From: Chara braunii
Taxonomy: Eukaryota; Streptophyta; Charophyceae; Charales; Characeae
Direction of reading: 5' to 3'
DNA length: 21,785 nt
Assembly: GCA_003427395.1 (NCBI GenBank)
Contig: BFEA01000195.1
Location: forward strand, 175,823-197,607
The translations under genes and the position numbers were made by a program. Below, piece after piece: positions 19,735 to 21,785 of the stretch. The notes under the pieces are model-generated. The model had not been told where the DNA came from, did no database searches, and saw only the letters and a program-made list of their open reading frames with translations. Numbering within the stretch: the stretch's first letter is position 1; each line of letters starts with the position of its first letter.

Positions 19735-19850
19735 CTCTTTGCTAAGATTGGTGGGGGGCCTGCTCTTTGATTCTTGGGGTAATTTCGGGCACTCTTTGCT
19801 AAGATTAGGGGGGGGGCTGCTCTTAGTTTTTAGGGGTCAGTTCTGTTGTG
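19735..19850. repeat. Two diverged tandem copies of a 57-bp unit
   Basis: CTCTTTGCTAAGATT occurs at 19735-19749 and again at 19792-19806, each followed by GTGGGGGGCCTGCTCTT-like sequence, at a 57-bp spacing. Confidence 0.8.
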
Positions 19851-19959
19851 GCACAAACGAGTTTGAAAAGGGCAAAAAAATCACAAGCAGGCGACAAACT
19901 CGCGTGCCAAAGGAGCAACAAAAACATTTTTACCCGCATGCCGAGCTTGAAAAGGGCAA

Positions 19960-19962
<3 letters not shown>

Positions 19963-19995
<33 letters not shown>
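19963..19995 (-). repeat. Poly(A) tail (33 T on plus) of the U6 retrocopy
   Basis: An uninterrupted T-run on the plus strand adjoins the 3' end of the minus-strand U6 copy, as expected for a reverse-transcribed, polyadenylated or template-switched RNA. Confidence 0.8.
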
Positions 19996-19998
<3 letters not shown>

Positions 19999-20101
19999 TG
20001 GACCATTTCTCGATTTATGCGTGTCATCCTTGCGCAGCATTTATAGGGGCCATGCAAATCTTCTCTGTATCGTTCCAATTTTAACGGATGTCCCAAAGGA
20101 C
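19996..20101 (-). pseudogene. U6 snRNA retrocopy
   Basis: On the minus strand it starts GTCCTTTGGGACATCCG, has AACGATACAGAGAAGATT and GATGACACGCATAAATCGAG, and ends GAAATGGTCC followed by ATAT and A33. The usual GCCCCTGCGCAAGG is interrupted by about 9 nt (ATAAATGCT) and TTAGCATG reads TTTGCATG. It is flanked by perfect 13-bp repeats AAAAGGGCAACAA at 19950-19962 and 20103-20115, a likely target-site duplication. There is no pol III terminator. U6 RNA is the catalytic core RNA of the spliceosome; this is a dead copy. Confidence 0.88.
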
Positions 20102-20198
20102 TAAAAGGGCAACAAATTCGCCGAGTGTGAAAAGGGCAACAAAATCACATGCCGGCCACAGCCATTTTTACCACTATCGCCCTTTTCAAACTCCACAC

Positions 20199-20230
<32 letters not shown>

Positions 20231-20302
20231 CCCACCATTAGACTGGAGCGCCGGGCGGACGGGTACTGGGGGGGATGCTCTTATCACCCGTGAGCCGGAG
20301 TT

Positions 20303-20340
20303 CTGTCTCTTATACACATCTAGATGTGTATAAGAGACAG
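20303..20340. other. Nextera mate-pair junction adapter (sequencing artefact)
   Basis: The 38-bp palindrome is the 19-bp Tn5 mosaic end AGATGTGTATAAGAGACAG (20322-20340) preceded by its exact reverse complement (20303-20321). This is the circularisation junction in Illumina Nextera mate-pair libraries. It is not genomic. Confidence 0.98.
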
Positions 20341-20380
20341 CATTCATTTTTACCGATATTGCCCTTTTCAAACTCCACAC

Positions 20381-20413
<33 letters not shown>

Positions 20414-20487
20414 CCCCCCATTGACCGGGGGCCCCGGGGGGGGGGGTCCGGGGGGGGGGCCCTTTACCCCCCGGTGACGGGGGTTTT
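20341..20487. other. Error-filled duplicate of 20160-20302
   Basis: After the adapter the sequence restarts with CATTTTTACC, GCCCTTTTCAAACTCCACAC, a T-run and CCCCCCATTGACCG, matching the preceding segment in order. It then dissolves into G and C homopolymers where the first copy has mixed sequence (for example GGAGCGCCGGGCGGACGGG). This is what low-quality read ends look like. The contig is unreliable here. Confidence 0.85.
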
Positions 20488-20489
20488 CA

Positions 20490-20950
20490 AAAAAAAAAAA
20501 AAAAAAAAAAAAAATCGTCAATATCGTCACTACGGTCGATATCAAGACATAAAAGTAAAAAATTAAATCAACAAAAATAAAAATAAAAATAAAAAAATCG
20601 AACTCCACACCCTATTTTGTTGCCCCCTTTCTGAAACTGAAAGTGTGACACTGCCGGACTCGTTTCTTTTTTTTTTTTTTTTTTCAACTTTTAACTTCAT
20701 AGCCAGGGTGTCCTGCTTTCTCGGGTGATAAGAGGACCCCCGATAAGCAGGACCTCTTATGCAAGTTTCCCATGTATGGGTGGGGAGCGGCACCTTGTGG
20801 AAATTGCGTCCAGCGTCCTTGTACATCATGACAGATCAGGGATCCTGTTTCCTGTTTATAGATACCACTGTCACCAAGCCAGGTATTGTTTCGTGTTTGT
20901 GCAGAAGAAGATTAGTGTGGGTTCTGTAGCCATTTGAGGCAGGTACAGTT
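20490..20950. other. No supported gene; poly(A) and T-runs
   Basis: It holds an A-run at 20490-20514, AAAATAAAAATAAA-type sequence at about 20570-20597, and a T-run at 20667-20684. Near 20712-20752 is a short inverted repeat, GTCCTGCTT...AAGCAGGAC. I see no protein or RNA gene. Confidence 0.6.
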
Positions 20951-21030
20951 TGCATTTATACTAATTTATTTATAGTGTACTTGAAGTGCATTTATACTAA
21001 TTTATTTATAGTATAGTTATACTAATTTAT
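20951..21030. repeat. AT-rich tandem repeat, period 37
   Basis: TGCATTTATACTAATTTATT and the following TATAGT occur at 20951-20976 and 20988-21013, with a partial third copy (AGTTATACTAATTTAT) at 21015-21030. Confidence 0.92.
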
Positions 21031-21043
21031 GTCTGGGCAGTAA

Positions 21044-21062
21044 ACACACACACACACACACA
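21044..21062. repeat. (CA)n microsatellite
   Basis: A run of CA dinucleotides followed by CACTCACTCAC. The stretch 21063-21276 holds no recognisable gene. Confidence 0.95.
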
Positions 21063-21276
21063 CTCACTCACATCCCAGGATCCCCCGAGGCGCCCCACAT
21101 ATTTGGTAATATGCTTTGTGTTCTGCGGTTATGTTTACTGTGTGCTGTCTTGTGTGACCTCCAAGTGGCACTGTTCCCTGCTCCACGGTACTGTACTGAT
21201 CTTGTGTATGCGTCGTGTGTATGCTGTTCATGCCGATGCTCTTAAATGTGTGATGTGAAAGCTGTGTTAGCTCTCT

Positions 21277-21375
21277 GTGTGTGAGTGTATGTGGGTGTGT
21301 GGGTGTGTGAGTGTATGTGGGTGTGTGGGTGTGTGGGTGTGTGGGTGTGTGGGTGTGTAGGTGTGTGGGTTTGTG
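21277..21375. repeat. GTGTGGGT minisatellite
   Basis: Tandem GTGTGGGT units with GTGTGAGTGTATGTGG variants. It is not an exact TTTAGGG-type telomere array. Confidence 0.93.
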
Positions 21376-21587
21376 ATGCAATCTGGGTTGTTCTTATCAC
21401 CCCCTTTTGCAGTTAGTTACTGGCTGGGAAAAAAAAAAGAAAAAAAAAAGGAAAGAACATTAGCCAGATATGAAAACGGTCACGGGATCTTGGATCCTAC
21501 GATCCCGATCGTAGCTCAATCCACTATCGTGGGTGAGAAGGAGGTCATCGTGGCAACGCACGAAGTGTCAGTCTTTCAGACCGTCCA

Positions 21588-21659
21588 GATGAGGGACGCG
21601 CCTTTTTCTTTTTTTTTCTTTTTTTTTTTTTTTCCCTCCTTTGTGATGAGAGACGCACC
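21588..21659. repeat. T-rich tract between near-identical 15-bp repeats
   Basis: GATGAGGGACGCGCC (21588-21602) and GATGAGAGACGCACC (21645-21659) flank about 30 bp of T-rich sequence. This could be a target duplication round a tail-only retroinsertion, or a chance tandem repeat. The preceding 21376-21587 has A-runs near 21430-21450 and no gene. Confidence 0.5.
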
Positions 21660-21680
21660 ATAATCAAAGCACCTTCAATT

Positions 21681-21698
21681 GTCCTTCGGGACATCCGT

Positions 21699-21730
<32 letters not shown>

Positions 21731-21778
21731 GGGCCCTGCGCAGGGATGACACGCATAAATCGAGAAATGGTCCAAATT
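21681..21778 (+). ncRNA. U6: U6 snRNA copy, probably a retrocopy
   Basis: It starts GTCCTTCGGGACATCCG and keeps AACGATACAGAGAAGATTAG, CATGGGCCCTGCGCAGGGATGA-like centre and the plant-type CGCATAAATCGAGAAATGG end with TCCAAATT. The 5' stem-loop and the ACAGAGA box, which pairs with the 5' splice site, are intact. The end is AAATTC followed by at least six A to the window edge, instead of a TTTT pol III terminator. No USE (RTCCCACATCG) or TATA box lies in the expected 70 bp upstream. A poly(A)-tailed retrocopy is therefore more likely than a working gene. Confidence 0.85.
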
Positions 21779-21785
21779 CAAAAAA

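Larger units (their letters stand above)
19865..20200. repeat. Cluster of GAAAAGGGCAAC motifs in both orientations
   Basis: GAAAAGGGCAA occurs near 19866, 19949 and 20128, and AAAAGGGCAACAA at 20103. The inverse GCCCTTTTCA occurs near 20180 and, after the artefact, near 20361, beside AACTCCACACCCC. The arrangement suggests nested small inverted-repeat elements into which the U6 copy inserted. Confidence 0.55.

Noticed and set aside
20186-20608. Open frame of 140 residues with poly-Lys and poly-Phe
   Set aside because: It crosses the adapter artefact and homopolymer runs.
21277-21375. Interstitial telomere repeat
   Set aside because: The unit is GTGTGGGT with variants, not TTTAGGG or a known telomere repeat.
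1-21785. CRISPR array, bacterial operons, rRNA or tRNA genes
   Set aside because: No regularly spaced repeats with unique spacers, no operon-like gene packing, and no rRNA or tRNA signature were seen.

Overview
This is a repeat-rich, gene-poor piece of a nuclear genome from the green plant lineage. Two U6 snRNA copies carry the plant-type 3' end (a CGCATAAATCGAGAAATGGTCC-like ending rather than the animal form). A decayed trihelix/SANT-like protein gene resembles a family I associate with charophyte algae such as Chara. The species is inference; the green-lineage placement is better supported.

Layout. 1-4012: microsatellites, several inverted-repeat (foldback or MITE-like) elements and a 49-bp tandem duplication, with no convincing gene. 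The most striking item is a near-symmetrical hairpin at 1952-2300 with arms of about 170 nt. 4013-5993: a minus-strand trihelix-type protein gene, broken by stops and frameshifts and cut off on its 5' side by an LTR. 6003-19093: one very large (about 13 kb) degenerate Ty3/gypsy LTR retrotransposon on the minus strand. Its 5' LTR is on the right (about 2.8 kb) and its 3' LTR on the left (about 2.7 kb). Between them, in transcription order, are gag (CCHC knuckle), protease (DTGS), reverse transcriptase (YMDD), RNase H, a PHD-type zinc finger, the tail of the integrase core with the integrase C-terminal domain, and an extra ORF whose ATG overlaps the integrase stop as ATGA. The LTRs keep matching TATA boxes but differ at about 5-6% of sites in the stretch I compared. 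About 16 in-frame stops and only a few frameshifts show the copy is dead.

19094-21785: flanking DNA with short tandem repeats, a U6 retrocopy with a poly(A) tail and a probable 13-bp target duplication, simple repeats, and a second U6 copy running off the window end. This stretch also holds a clear laboratory artefact: an intact Nextera mate-pair junction adapter at 20303-20340, followed by an error-filled second copy of the sequence before it.

The most unusual biology is in the retrotransposon. A PHD finger sits in frame where the integrase zinc-binding domain and DDE core should be, and an unrecognised downstream ORF appears coupled to pol by an ATGA stop/start overlap.
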